Shown in pieces: positions 1 to 9,143 of a DNA stretch of 64,000 nucleotides. Origin of the DNA: Dyella marensis (GTDB lineage Bacteria; Pseudomonadota; Gammaproteobacteria; Xanthomonadales; Rhodanobacteraceae); NCBI RefSeq assembly GCF_900112865.1, contig NZ_FONH01000009.1, positions 1-64,000 of the forward strand. Reading direction: 5' to 3'. The notes beneath the pieces were generated by a model. That model saw only the letters and a program-made list of their open reading frames with translations. It was not told where the DNA came from and did not search any database. How positions within the stretch are numbered: position 1 is the stretch's first letter; each line of letters starts with the position of its first letter. Both the position numbers and the translations under genes were made by a program.

Positions 1-378
1 CCTACGACCCGCTAACCATCACCAACGCATAGGAGTTGATCATGGCTAAGCCAGATCATACGGGACTTCCGCGCTCGCCGATCCCCTCGGCGACACCCCC
101 ACCGACCATCCGGGCCGTCCGACGACGTTGCGGACACGGTTGAAGAACCGCAGGCTAAGAGTTTTCGCAGACAGTTTTCCGAGCCGTCCTACCCGGCGCG
201 TAAGGCTGCGCCATAGCGAAACCTCCTAGTCCCGCATCCCACTTCCTCAATCAAGCCGCCCGGCGCTCAGCCTTTGAGCCGCCGGTGAACCCTCGAGTCC
301 GTGTGATCGCGGTATGCCGTGCTGTCTGCGGCATGCCGTTTACGGAGCGAGGCCGCGGTGCTCAGCAAGGAGTTGCTT
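1..378. other. left edge: gene tail and possible leader ORF
   Basis: No well-supported gene lies here. Positions 3-32 read as an open frame ending YDPLTITNA and a TAG stop, which could be the 3' end of a plus-strand gene cut by the window edge. A good ribosome site (AGGAG at 31-35) precedes an ATG at 42 that opens a 33-codon frame ending at 143 (MAKPDHTGLPRSP and on), rich in proline. It could be a real small protein, a leader, or the broken front of a gene. The rest (144-378) shows no conserved reading frame. There is an imperfect hairpin, CGGTATGCCG with CGGCATGCCG, near 310-345. Confidence 0.3.
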
Positions 379-657
379 ATGAACAACGTCTTTGGCGAAC
401 CCTGGATCATTCGACACACCAACTACTTCTCCGATCCGAACGCAGAGCCGGACGAACTGTTGAACGATGCCACCGAGTGGCTGCAGTACGCCTATAACGC
501 CATCAAGCTGCTGGCGGAGTTGGTGCACGAACGCGGCAGTGTCGATGCCAATCGACTTCCAATCATGCTCGACGGCATCGCCGCCTTCATCGAAATGGGC
601 ACCCGCTGCACCACGCAGGCCCATCTACGCCTGCAGTGGCAACAACAATCGGCATAA
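379..657 (+). CDS. small conserved-type hypothetical protein (DUF3077-like?)
   Basis: A 92-residue acidic, mostly helical protein starting MNNVFGEPWIIRHTNYFSD. The ATG at 379 is chosen because CAAGGAG sits about 7 bases upstream; longer upstream frames lack a ribosome site. The middle (PDELLNDATEWLQYAYNAIK) followed by a second helix resembles the two-helix pattern of the small DUF3077/DUF6124 proteins common in Pseudomonas, but this is recalled from pattern only. There is no signal peptide or membrane segment. It is followed directly by two inverted-repeat elements. Function unknown. Confidence 0.6.
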   Translation: MNNVFGEPWIIRHTNYFSDPNAEPDELLNDATEWLQYAYNAIKLLAELVHERGSVDANRLPIMLDGIAAFIEMGTRCTTQAHLRLQWQQQSA

Positions 658-661
658 ACAA

Positions 662-761
662 CCGGCGTAGGTTGGGGTGAGCCGCAGGCGAACCCCAACG
701 TTGCGGTGCACATCGATGTGCCGACGTTGGGGTTCGCTGTGCTCACCCCAACCTACGCCGG
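662..761. repeat. palindromic intergenic repeat, copy A
   Basis: A near-perfect nested palindrome of 100 bp. The outer arms are 21 bp (662-682 and 741-761, core GTAGGTTGGGGTGAGC), perfectly complementary. Inner arms at 688-701 and 724-737 (GCGAACCCCAACGT with its complement) are also perfect, and the centre GCACATCGATGTGC is itself palindromic. The same arm sequences recur at 51051-51120 and 59351-59438. It would form a long hairpin in RNA and lies between the small gene at 379 and the 3' end of ftsK, so it may act as a bidirectional terminator or mRNA stabiliser. Confidence 0.85.
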
Positions 762-767
762 CTCTTT

Positions 768-897
768 GCTCGTCATTCCTGCGCAGGCAGGAATCCAGTG
801 GCGAAAGCTCAGGGTTTTCGCGACAAAGTCGATTTGGCTTTTCGCGACCATCGAGCGGTGTCGTTACTGGATTCCGGCCTGCGCCGGAATGACGAGC
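768..897. repeat. inverted-repeat element with 32-bp ends (MITE-like)
   Basis: Arms at 768-799 and 866-897 are inverted copies with two mismatches (GCTCGTCATTCC near each outer end, ATCCAGT at the inner ends). They enclose about 66 bp that includes two GCGACC/GCGACA-type blocks. The terminal GTCATTCC...GGAAT pattern resembles dispersed small repeats seen in many proteobacteria, such as Neisseria dRS3-type sequences. It contains no gene. It directly abuts copy A of the other palindromic family, so the spacer is built of two different repeats. Confidence 0.75.
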
Positions 898-954
898 GGG
901 GGGTGTTGACGCACTCCCAGGATGGGCGAGCTCTCTTCCGCGGCTCTGTCCGCT

Positions 955-3513
955 TTACTCCGCCGGCCCCGGCGCCAGCACGTCACGCTGTCCATTGATC
1001 CCCATCGGCGACACCAATCCCGCCGCCTCCATCACCTCGACCAATCGTGCCGCACGGTTGTAGCCAATGCGGAACTGCCGCTGCACGAAAGAGATCGACG
1101 CACGCCGCGTACGCAACACAAAAGCCGCGGCTTCGTCGTACAGCGGATCAAGCTCAGCGTCGCCATTTTCCTCAGCAAACAACTCGCCAGTGCCACCTTC
1201 ACCCGGCGGCCCGGCAAGAATCTCGTCCTTGTAATCCGGCTCGCCATACTGCTTGAGATGCGCGACGACGCGATGCACTTCCTCGTCGGCAACGAAGGCG
1301 CCATGGATGCGCTGCGGATAACCCACACCCGGCGGCAGGAACAACATGTCACCCTGGCCAAGCAGACTCTCCGCGCCCATCTGATCGAGGATGGTGCGCG
1401 AATCGATCTTCGAAGAAACCTGGAAGGCAACGCGCGTGGGAATGTTGGCCTTGATCAGGCCGGTGATCACATCCACCGATGGCCGCTGCGTGGCGAGGAT
1501 CAGATGGATGCCGGCCGCGCGCGCCTTCTGCGCCAGCCGCGCGATCAGCTCCTCGATCTTCTTGCCGGCGACCATCATCAGGTCGGCCAGCTCGTCGATC
1601 ACCACCACGATCATCGGCAGCGTATCGAGCGTTTCCGGCACTTCCGGATGCGCGGGGAACGGGTTCATCAGCGGCCGCTCCGCGGCGCGCGCCTCGCGCA
1701 CCTTGCTGTTGTAGCCGGCGAGGTTGCGCACGCGCAGATCGGACATCACGCGGTAGCGGTTTTCCATCTCGGCCACGCACCAGGCCAGCGCATTGGCGGC
1801 GAGCTTCATGTCGGTGACCACCGGCGCGAGCAGGTGCGGGATGCCTTCGTAGACCGACAGCTCCAGCATCTTCGGGTCGATCATGATCAGGCGCACGTCG
1901 TCGGGCGTGGCCTTGTACAGCATCGACAGGATCATCGCGTTCACCGCCACCGACTTGCCGGAACCGGTGGTGCCGGCCACCAGCATGTGCGGCGCACGCG
2001 CCAGGTCCGCCACTACCGGCTCGCCGGTGATGCCCTTGCCCATGGCCAGCGTGAGCAGCGAATCGGAGCCGCGGTATTCGCGCGAGCCGAGGATCTCGGA
2101 CAACGCGATCATCTGGCGCTGCTCGTTCGGCAGCTCCAGGCCCATGCAGGTCTTGCCGGGGATCGTTTCGACCACGCGGATCGAAGTGCGGCCGAGACCG
2201 CGCGCGAGGTCCTTCATCAGCGCGACGATCTGGTTGCCGCGCACGCCGACCGCGGGTTCGACTTCGAAGCGGGTGATCACCGGGCCGGCGGAGGCGCCGA
2301 CCACGCTGACCGGTACTTTGAACTCGCGCAGGCGCTGCTCGATCAGTTCGCCGGTTTCCGCCAGCTGCGTTTCGCTGACGGCGTCGGAGGTGGGCGGCGG
2401 TGAAGCGAGCAGCGAGAGCGGTGGGAGCAGGACGTTGGTGCGCGAGCGCAACGGCGTGGGAGCGGGCGCAGGCGCGGGCGCGGCAGCGATCGGCTCGTCG
2501 TCGTTGGCGGCGAAGCGGCGGGACGAGGCGGTGCGCGAGACCTGGGGTGCGTGGGCGAAGCTGGGTAGCTCTTCCGCGGCATCCATCGCGGTGTGTTCGG
2601 CGGATGCGGGCTCGACGAAGACAGGTTCGAAGACGGGCTCGGCGACGGTGGCTTCGGCGACTGGAATGCTCGCGGGTGCGATAGTGACGCGTGGAGCTTC
2701 GATCTCCGCCGGCGCGTGCGCACGCGCCGATGCGGCGCGCATGTCGATCTCCGTCGCGGCCGCTTGAACGTGGACACGCGCAGCCGGCTCATTCGCTGAC
2801 GCACGCTCTGCCGCGGCCGCCATCGCCGCTGCAATCCGCCCTGTGGATACGCGCGGTGCGGAGACCGGCGCGACACGCGGCTGCTTCCACGGCTCGCGGA
2901 TCACCGGCTCGTCCAGCGACGCCTTCGTGCGCTGCGTATCTCCACCGGGATGCATCTTGGACGGCGCGATGCGCTCCATCGTCGGCACGGGCGCAGCGGC
3001 CGGGCGCTGCGCGGTGTTCTGCGCCTGGCGCCGCGATACCGGCTTCGCCCCGGCGCGACGCACCGCGCCGCGCTGACGACGGGCGGGAAAACGCACACCA
3101 CGAAAAGCCAGCAGGCGTTCGATCAAAACGGCAATACGATCGACCTTCGAGGACGTGCCCGCGAACAGCGCACGCCACGACACGCCGGGATACCAGCGCA
3201 AGGCCACCGCGAGGATCGCCAGCATCAGCAATGCCGTGAGCGCGGCGCCGAAGACCGAACCCAGTCCACTGGCCAGCACGCGACACACCGCACCGCCAGC
3301 CGACGGATCGTCCGTGTAATGCGCGACGACCAGACCTTCGAGCGTGGCGCTGGCCAGCAGCACCAACAGGCCGCCCAGCGCATACCGAATCGTGCCTTCA
3401 CCACCTACCGGCCGTTTGCGGCCTTTGGCGACGAGGGCGCGAAGCGCGCGCCAGATCAACGGAATCAACCAAAGAGTGGACAGCCCGAAGGCGCCGAAGA
3501 AGAAAGTGAGCAT
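955..3513 (-). CDS. ftsK: DNA translocase FtsK, short N-terminus
   Basis: 852 residues. FtsK is the septal ring-shaped ATPase that pumps chromosomal DNA and activates dif recombination. Visible parts: three hydrophobic segments (about residues 4-21, 46-64 and 80-106), a long Ala/Pro linker, the alpha-beta motor with Walker A GTTGSGKS near residue 514 and Walker [12 protein letters not shown] near 638, and the gamma winged helix at the end ([19 protein letters not shown]) that reads KOPS. Family members normally have four membrane segments; the first one or so, about 60-80 residues, appears absent. Upstream there is an in-frame TGA 36 bases before the ATG and then the restriction operon. The motor looks intact. 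The short front may be a rearrangement caused by island insertion, or this is a second FtsK. Confidence 0.9.
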   Translation of the reverse strand: MLTFFFGAFGLSTLWLIPLIWRALRALVAKGRKRPVGGEGTIRYALGGLLVLLASATLEGLVVAHYTDDPSAGGAVCRVLASGLGSVFGAALTALLMLAILAVALRWYPGVSWRALFAGTSSKVDRIAVLIERLLAFRGVRFPARRQRGAVRRAGAKPVSRRQAQNTAQRPAAAPVPTMERIAPSKMHPGGDTQRTKASLDEPVIREPWKQPRVAPVSAPRVSTGRIAAAMAAAAERASANEPAARVHVQAAATEIDMRAASARAHAPAEIEAPRVTIAPASIPVAEATVAEPVFEPVFVEPASAEHTAMDAAEELPSFAHAPQVSRTASSRRFAANDDEPIAAAPAPAPAPTPLRSRTNVLLPPLSLLASPPPTSDAVSETQLAETGELIEQRLREFKVPVSVVGASAGPVITRFEVEPAVGVRGNQIVALMKDLARGLGRTSIRVVETIPGKTCMGLELPNEQRQMIALSEILGSREYRGSDSLLTLAMGKGITGEPVVADLARAPHMLVAGTTGSGKSVAVNAMILSMLYKATPDDVRLIMIDPKMLELSVYEGIPHLLAPVVTDMKLAANALAWCVAEMENRYRVMSDLRVRNLAGYNSKVREARAAERPLMNPFPAHPEVPETLDTLPMIVVVIDELADLMMVAGKKIEELIARLAQKARAAGIHLILATQRPSVDVITGLIKANIPTRVAFQVSSKIDSRTILDQMGAESLLGQGDMLFLPPGVGYPQRIHGAFVADEEVHRVVAHLKQYGEPDYKDEILAGPPGEGGTGELFAEENGDAELDPLYDEAAAFVLRTRRASISFVQRQFRIGYNRAARLVEVMEAAGLVSPMGINGQRDVLAPGPAE

Positions 3514-3612
3514 GCTTGGTTTCGACTGGAACAGCGCCCCGCGAACTCAGCATGTTAGCGCCAATGCGTCAGGAACGGCAGAGGATAATGCCTTAAAGTG
3601 CTGTATTGCCTT

Positions 3613-6600
3613 CTAGACCGAACCGCCCACACCTTTGAATTTTTCGACGAACGCGGCGATCTTTCGGAAGACGTTCTGCTTCTTTGTCAGATATTGCGGA
3701 TTGAGTGGACTCATCCGCGGTAGGAGAGTATTGAGCTCGGTGCCGTTTTCGCTGGCGAATTCCCGCTTGAGCGAAGCAGCGATATAGCGCTTTGCCGCCT
3801 CAAGATTCAGGCTCTCGGTCTCGATGAGTTCCCGAGCCTCGCGTTGCTGCTCTGCCTGGGCAAAGGTGAAGAAGACTTCGATCACACTGGCCTTGTCGCG
3901 AAGCTGATCCAGATCTGTCTGGTTGATGAAATCGACAACCAAGCTTTCTTTGGCACGGTTGCCCAGGCTCGCACGGATCACCCGGCGCACGTCCTCGACC
4001 AGGGCGACCTTGTCCTTGACCTTCTTGTTCTTCTCAAAAATCAACTCCAGGATGTAATCCAGGTTGATTTCCTGCGACTTGAGCAGGTCTACCTCGAAGA
4101 CCACATCGTCCCAATCGATGCTGGATTTTTCTTTTTCCTCAGAGGATTTCTCTCGGCGCAGCCAGTCACGGATATCGTTGTACGTCGAACGGTAGTCCTG
4201 GACTTTACGATCGGAGGGAATGCGAATTGCCTGCAGTGAGGCCAGATCGGCATCGCTCAGATAATGCTTCGCCTTGAAGTCCTCGACAGCCTGCGGGTCG
4301 CTAAGGTCGATACCTTGCAAGGCTTTCAGACTGGCAAACTCATCGTAGTTCTGCAGGACATTCTCCACACGAAGATATTCGCCGAACAATTTGGCAAATA
4401 CCTTCTTGTCGGACTCCTTTACGATGTCCACAGGATCAGGAAAGCGCTGCTCTAACTCACTGACCACGTCCATGAAGCCACGTCGGGCCTCACCGGTGAC
4501 CACATCGGTGAAGCCGTCCATGTACTCCTTGTAGCTTTTCTCCAGCACCACGTTCCGGGTGTTCTTGTCGCCGAACAGGGTAATGGCATCGACGGTCGCC
4601 TTCTCCAGATCACGGAAGGTGATAATGTTCCCGAAGGTCTTAGTTGCGTCATAAATGCGATTCGTGCGCGAGTAGGCCTGAATCAAGCCGTGGTATCGCA
4701 GGTTCTTGTCAACAAACAACGTGTTCAGCGTCGGCGCATCGAAGCCGGTCAGGAACATCCCGACCACGATCAGCAAATCAACATCCTGATCTTTGACCCG
4801 TTTGGCCAGATCGCGGTAGTAATTCTGGAAGCCCTTGCTGTCCACGCTGAAGCTGGTCTTGAATAGCGCGTTATAGTCGGCAACGACAGCGTCAAGGAAC
4901 TCCTTGGCACTGCTGTTCATGGCCGAGACTTCGAAGCCTTCGTCTGCGATGTCGCCTACCGCATCCTGTTCCTCATTGGCGGCGTACGAAAAAATGGTGG
5001 CTATCTTCAATGGCTTGTTGCGCTCCTTCTGCGAGATCTTGAAGGATTCGTAGTACAGCTTGGCCGCATCTACGCTGCTCACGGCGAACATGGCATTGAA
5101 ACCCTTGGCGCCGGCTTGCAGACGATGGGTCTTTTGTCGGAAGTTGTTCAGGATGTATTGCGTGACTTCGCGGATACGGTCAGGATGCTGCAAGGCCTGC
5201 CTGTTTTCCGCCGCACTTAGCTTTTTCTCATCCAGCTCGCTTTCAATGGCTTTGAACCGCGGACGCACATCGTTGTAGTCGACCTTGAACTTAAGCACCT
5301 TTTCGTCGCGAATGGCATCGGTGATGACGTAGGAATGCAGTTCGCGGCCGAACACACTGGCGGTGGTATCCGCACCCAGGGCGTTCTGCGGGAAGATCGG
5401 CGTGCCAGTGAAGCCGAATTGGTGGAACTTCTTGAATTTCTTCTTCAGGTTTTTCTGTGCCTCGCCAAACTGACTGCGATGGCATTCGTCGAAGATGAAA
5501 ACCACCTGCTCACCGTAGATCGGCAGATCGTTTTCGCTCTTAATCAGATTGTTGAGCTTCTGGATGGTGGTGACGATGATCTTGTTGTCGTCCTTGTCCA
5601 GATTGCGCTTGAGTCCAGCGGTACTCTCCGAACCGTTCACGCTATCGGGCGAAAAGCGCTGGTATTCCTTCATGGTCTGGTAGTCCAGATCCTTGCGGTC
5701 CACCACGAAGAACACCTTGTCGATGAATTCCAGCTCTGTTGCCAGGCGCGCCGCCTTAAAGCTGGTTAGGGTCTTTCCCGAACCAGTCGTATGCCAGACA
5801 TAGCCGCCACCCTCAGTGCTGCTCCACTTCCCGGCCTGATGCGCGCTCTTTATCTTCCAAAGAATGCGCTCGGTAGCGGCAATCTGGTAGGGGCGCATGA
5901 CCAGCAGGGTATCGCTGGCGTCGAACACCGAATATGTCAGCAGCACGTGGAGCAAAGTGTGCTTCTGAAAAAAGGTAGCGGTGAAGTCTTTCAGGTCTTT
6001 GATTGGGCTGTTGTCGGCCTGCGCCCAATTGATGGTGAAGTCGAAACTGTTCTTGTTGCGCTGCGTGGTATTGGCGAAGTAGCGCGTGTCAGTACCATTG
6101 GATATGACGAAAAGCTGCAAATATTTGAACAGAGATTGCTCGCTGTTGAAGCTTTCCTTGCCGTAGCGGTGCATCTGGTTGAAGGCCTCGCGAATGGCCA
6201 CACCACGTTTCTTCAGTTCCACCTGCACTAGCGGCAGGCCATTGATCAGCACGGTCACGTCGTAGCGGTTGGCATGACGGCCGGTTTGCTCGAACTGCTT
6301 GATCACCTGCACTTTGTTGCGGGCGGTGTACTTCTTATCGAGTAGATAGATGTTCTGGATGTGGCCATCGTCGAACACGAAGTCATGTATGTGATCGTCA
6401 TGAATCTTGCGGGTTTTTTCGACGACTCCATCACTGGGTTTGTCCAGCCAAGCTTCCACGAACCGCGACCATTCCCCATCCGAGAACCGGACGCTATTCA
6501 GTGCTTGCAACTGCTCACGGACGTTTGCGAGCAAGGCTTCGGGCGTGTTCAGGCGGGGCAGATATTCGTACCCTTGGTTGATCAGGTCCTGGATGAACTC

Positions 6601-6714
6601 CCGTTCGAGGTCGCCTTCGCTCTGGTAGCTATCGGCAACCTTCCACCCCTTGACGTACCTGTCGAGCACGATGAAGCTGTTCGACTCAGCGATGGGCTTG
6701 ATGAACTCAACCAT
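3613..6714 (-). CDS. hsdR: type I restriction enzyme, R (motor/nuclease) subunit
   Basis: 1033 residues, close to the EcoR124-type (IC) HsdR length. The N-terminal PD-(D/E)xK nuclease core shows VQVELKKRG near residue 166. Superfamily-2 motor motifs follow: Walker A HTTGSGKT near 310, DECH in [14 protein letters not shown] near 406, motif III FTGTP near 435. The subunit translocates DNA and cuts unmethylated DNA away from the recognition site. The start at 6714 is preferred over an upstream ATG at 6753 because AGGGA lies about 8 bases before it and it overlaps the end of prrC by 8 bases, a translational-coupling layout. It is the last gene of hsdM-hsdS-prrC-hsdR. The region is visibly AT-richer than flanking genes, which suggests horizontal acquisition. 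Confidence 0.95.
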   Translation of the reverse strand: MVEFIKPIAESNSFIVLDRYVKGWKVADSYQSEGDLEREFIQDLINQGYEYLPRLNTPEALLANVREQLQALNSVRFSDGEWSRFVEAWLDKPSDGVVEKTRKIHDDHIHDFVFDDGHIQNIYLLDKKYTARNKVQVIKQFEQTGRHANRYDVTVLINGLPLVQVELKKRGVAIREAFNQMHRYGKESFNSEQSLFKYLQLFVISNGTDTRYFANTTQRNKNSFDFTINWAQADNSPIKDLKDFTATFFQKHTLLHVLLTYSVFDASDTLLVMRPYQIAATERILWKIKSAHQAGKWSSTEGGGYVWHTTGSGKTLTSFKAARLATELEFIDKVFFVVDRKDLDYQTMKEYQRFSPDSVNGSESTAGLKRNLDKDDNKIIVTTIQKLNNLIKSENDLPIYGEQVVFIFDECHRSQFGEAQKNLKKKFKKFHQFGFTGTPIFPQNALGADTTASVFGRELHSYVITDAIRDEKVLKFKVDYNDVRPRFKAIESELDEKKLSAAENRQALQHPDRIREVTQYILNNFRQKTHRLQAGAKGFNAMFAVSSVDAAKLYYESFKISQKERNKPLKIATIFSYAANEEQDAVGDIADEGFEVSAMNSSAKEFLDAVVADYNALFKTSFSVDSKGFQNYYRDLAKRVKDQDVDLLIVVGMFLTGFDAPTLNTLFVDKNLRYHGLIQAYSRTNRIYDATKTFGNIITFRDLEKATVDAITLFGDKNTRNVVLEKSYKEYMDGFTDVVTGEARRGFMDVVSELEQRFPDPVDIVKESDKKVFAKLFGEYLRVENVLQNYDEFASLKALQGIDLSDPQAVEDFKAKHYLSDADLASLQAIRIPSDRKVQDYRSTYNDIRDWLRREKSSEEKEKSSIDWDDVVFEVDLLKSQEINLDYILELIFEKNKKVKDKVALVEDVRRVIRASLGNRAKESLVVDFINQTDLDQLRDKASVIEVFFTFAQAEQQREARELIETESLNLEAAKRYIAASLKREFASENGTELNTLLPRMSPLNPQYLTKKQNVFRKIAAFVEKFKGVGGSV

Positions 6715-7867
6715 GTTGCGTTCCCTGTTGCTGCCAATAGCCATAACTGCCAATCAGGTGGTTCAGAAGGAATTTTACCGTCTGCTTCTCTTGCGGCGTC
6801 GGCTCGGCAACGGTCTCATCGGACAGGGTGCTGTGGCTGGTGAACTGGATGATACGATTTAAGTAGGCCAGCTTATCGTCGGGCAGTAGTTCCGACCATT
6901 GTGGGTAACCAAGGAAGCTTGCAGTTTTCTCATAGAGGTTACGCAGCAATGTGAAGTGATATCGCTGCACTTGGTCGGCGGCAATCGCCTGCTCAAGTGT
7001 CTTCCTGAGATGCAAGTGATAGGAAAAGCTCTTATTGGAATCGCCGTACTTGACGTTCAGATCGAAGGTGCCATCTTCCAAATGCTCCAATAGGTAGCAA
7101 CCTTCCCTCTTTCCATTTTTGGCGAGCCCGAGCTCGTTATGGAGCACGTTGTAAAACAGTGGACTGTGAGTGGTGATGATGAACTGCAGGCTGGGCGGGC
7201 TGCTCCTGATAAGCTTCGCCAGATTGACGGCTAGTTCGATCAAGTGATTTTCGTCCAGCGAGCTCACCGGGTCGTCGATGAATACATATTCAAGTCGGTC
7301 AAACTCTCCGGTCTCACGATTTTCCGGCTCTGCAACACTGAGCGTACTGATGGCTTGATCCAGCAACGTATAGAAGATGCTCCAAATGAAGTTGCTTTCT
7401 TCGGCTTTCGAGATCTTGAGATTACCAGATCTTTCGTTATCGCCCCGCTGCAGCGAAAAGGTGACTTCGGAGAAATCTTCGCTGAAATGCGGGGTCAACT
7501 TGTCATTGGCATAGTGTTGAAAGTGCCTGACGATGTTTCCATCTTGTCCCAGATCTCTGAGCAGCGCGAGCAACCAGTCGGTAAACGAATTGGGCTGGAT
7601 ACGAAGCTTGGGCTCGGCATCCAGCGTCAGGTCATTATCCCAATAGAATAGGTCTTCGGTGAAGGCGCTATAGTACAAGATCTTTTTGTGTGGCGACCCG
7701 GACCGACTGACAGCCTCTCCTTCTCCATCAACGTTCTTAGGGGCGACAAACTGCTTGAATTCCCTAGAAAGACGCGTCTTGCCTGTACCGTTGAAGGCAT
7801 AAATCAACTGCACCTTTTTGCCGGCGTCCTTAAGCTGCTTCGCGATTTCCCTGAGCGTCTTGCTCAT
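6707..7867 (-). CDS. prrC: PrrC-type anticodon nuclease (restriction-linked tRNA cleavage toxin)
   Basis: 386 residues. PrrC is held silent by the type IC restriction complex and, when phage blocks restriction, cleaves tRNA-Lys at the anticodon. Here the N-domain is ABC-like: Walker A FNGTGKT (25-31), Walker [13 protein letters not shown] (195-206) and the switch histidine in TTHSPLF (H234). The C-domain has the PrrC signature [13 protein letters not shown] (273-285, with D276 matching the anticodon-contacting Asp287 of the E. coli protein) and the candidate catalytic set R309, E313, H345. The spacing of 4 and 36 matches Arg320-Glu324-His356 of E. coli PrrC as I recall it. The gene lies between hsdS and hsdR exactly as in E. 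coli prr; the ATG is 2 bases after the hsdS stop. A generic AAA ATPase is much less likely. Confidence 0.93.
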   Translation of the reverse strand: MSKTLREIAKQLKDAGKKVQLIYAFNGTGKTRLSREFKQFVAPKNVDGEGEAVSRSGSPHKKILYYSAFTEDLFYWDNDLTLDAEPKLRIQPNSFTDWLLALLRDLGQDGNIVRHFQHYANDKLTPHFSEDFSEVTFSLQRGDNERSGNLKISKAEESNFIWSIFYTLLDQAISTLSVAEPENRETGEFDRLEYVFIDDPVSSLDENHLIELAVNLAKLIRSSPPSLQFIITTHSPLFYNVLHNELGLAKNGKREGCYLLEHLEDGTFDLNVKYGDSNKSFSYHLHLRKTLEQAIAADQVQRYHFTLLRNLYEKTASFLGYPQWSELLPDDKLAYLNRIIQFTSHSTLSDETVAEPTPQEKQTVKFLLNHLIGSYGYWQQQGTQHG

Positions 7868-7868
7868 A

Positions 7869-9143
7869 TTATGCTACGTCCTCTCGCTCCACGAAGTTTA
7901 GTAGCTTGTCGCGGTAATATTCATACTGCTTGCTGCGTAACTCGATTTCACGCGGAAGACCTTCGCTGATGGAGTTGGCGAGAGCATCGAACTTATTGAG
8001 GATAGCGACAATGCGCTCCTGCTCTTCCAGTGGCGGCACCAAGATTCGAATCCTCAAAAGGATGTCGTCGTTGAGACTGACGCGCGTAGATAGGACAGCC
8101 ATCTGAGTGATCTGTCTTCTAAAATGGGATGAGCGGAAGAAGTACGCGACGAATTGTGGATCGACGACGCCTTCCTCTTTGGGGCGAAGCCGCTTTGTGA
8201 AGCCATTGAATGTTGCTTTTGGATAGTCCCTGAGCGCGGCGCAGCTCATGCCGAGCCCTTCAAGGTCCTCGCTTGTTCTTGTGATGAAGACATCGCCCTT
8301 TTTGATCGAGTAGCGAGCTTGGTCCGCGTCCGTCGTATTGACAAGATCGGATAGGTCAGCCGGGACACTGAGATTGTTGAACACAGTCCTGAACGACAGA
8401 AACGGATGACCGAAGCCGAACTGATCCGCACTCTTTGAAAGTCCCGAAGACGACTCATATAGTTCGCCAACGGTGGTTAACCTCGCTTGTTTGCTTGCGC
8501 TATCCGCGCGTTCATCGAACGCCAGAAGCGCGTCGCGGTAATACTTGTATTGCCGCCGGCGCGCTTCCAGCTCCGCTTCCAGCTCCGCTTCCAGCTCCGC
8601 TTCCAGCTCCGTGAACGCGTCAAGCACTTTAACAATTTCGCGCTGTATTTCGAGCGCCGGAACAGGAACGCGTATTTTTGCGAGATTCCTCGCCGAAACA
8701 TCAATTACTTTCGTTCCCGTTGCATATTTTTTTTTCTGATAAAAAAACTCAGGGGTGCGGAAGTAATACGAGAGATATTTCGGGTCCTGTTGATGTTTGA
8801 TGACGGTGGCATGGCCACCGGTCACGATTTGCGATTCGCCAAGCCATGCAACCGCTTTACATACGTCTTCAATGTTTTCGCTCGTATTGGTTATGACTAT
8901 GTCGCCAGTATCAACCTTTGCGAGCGGCGTTGCTGTTTTTGGAGCGACAAAGGAAATGGTTTTTGTAGCCCAAATGCCATAGTAAGTGTAAATCTGGCCG
9001 TAGTGGATGCACCCAATGCCAGACTCCGTAAATACGGATTTTGGCAGGCCATTGCCTCGCACGAGCTCAGCGATATCCCCGAGTGCTTTGAATTCCACAC
9101 CATCTGGGCAGAGTTCCGAAATCAATTTGGCGATCCGACTCAT
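7869..9143 (-). CDS. hsdS: type I restriction-modification specificity subunit
   Basis: 424 residues. HsdS recognises a split DNA sequence and directs both methylation and restriction. There are two target-recognition domains, roughly 10-175 and 215-385, each followed by a conserved helical spacer: central [13 protein letters not shown] and C-terminal [15 protein letters not shown]. The central spacer is preceded by four ELEA units (179-194) encoded by exact 12-bp repeats. This is the position where the EcoR124 HsdS carries two or three TAEL units that set the gap length of its recognition site. ATGA overlap with the hsdM stop (9140-9143) implies coupled translation. The target sequence cannot be predicted from this. 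Confidence 0.95.
   Translation of the reverse strand: MSRIAKLISELCPDGVEFKALGDIAELVRGNGLPKSVFTESGIGCIHYGQIYTYYGIWATKTISFVAPKTATPLAKVDTGDIVITNTSENIEDVCKAVAWLGESQIVTGGHATVIKHQQDPKYLSYYFRTPEFFYQKKKYATGTKVIDVSARNLAKIRVPVPALEIQREIVKVLDAFTELEAELEAELEAELEARRRQYKYYRDALLAFDERADSASKQARLTTVGELYESSSGLSKSADQFGFGHPFLSFRTVFNNLSVPADLSDLVNTTDADQARYSIKKGDVFITRTSEDLEGLGMSCAALRDYPKATFNGFTKRLRPKEEGVVDPQFVAYFFRSSHFRRQITQMAVLSTRVSLNDDILLRIRILVPPLEEQERIVAILNKFDALANSISEGLPREIELRSKQYEYYRDKLLNFVEREDVA
8562..8609 (-). repeat. four exact 12-bp tandem repeats in hsdS
   Basis: The plus strand reads CGCTTCCAGCTC four times without a mismatch (starts 8562, 8574, 8586, 8598), encoding ELEA four times on the coding strand. The unit length is a multiple of three, so gain or loss of a unit keeps the frame and changes only the distance between the two recognition domains. 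Such repeats are prone to slipped-strand mispairing and to recombination. Confidence 0.95.

Noticed and set aside
922-2403. 493-codon frame on the plus strand
   Set aside because: It lies entirely antisense to ftsK, whose motifs are intact; the His/Arg-rich product matches no family and is a high-GC frame shadow.
6707-7867. generic AAA ATPase or RloC instead of PrrC
   Set aside because: The position between hsdS and hsdR, the [13 protein letters not shown] box, triad spacing and length of 386 residues fit PrrC; RloC would be much longer with a coiled-coil zinc hook.
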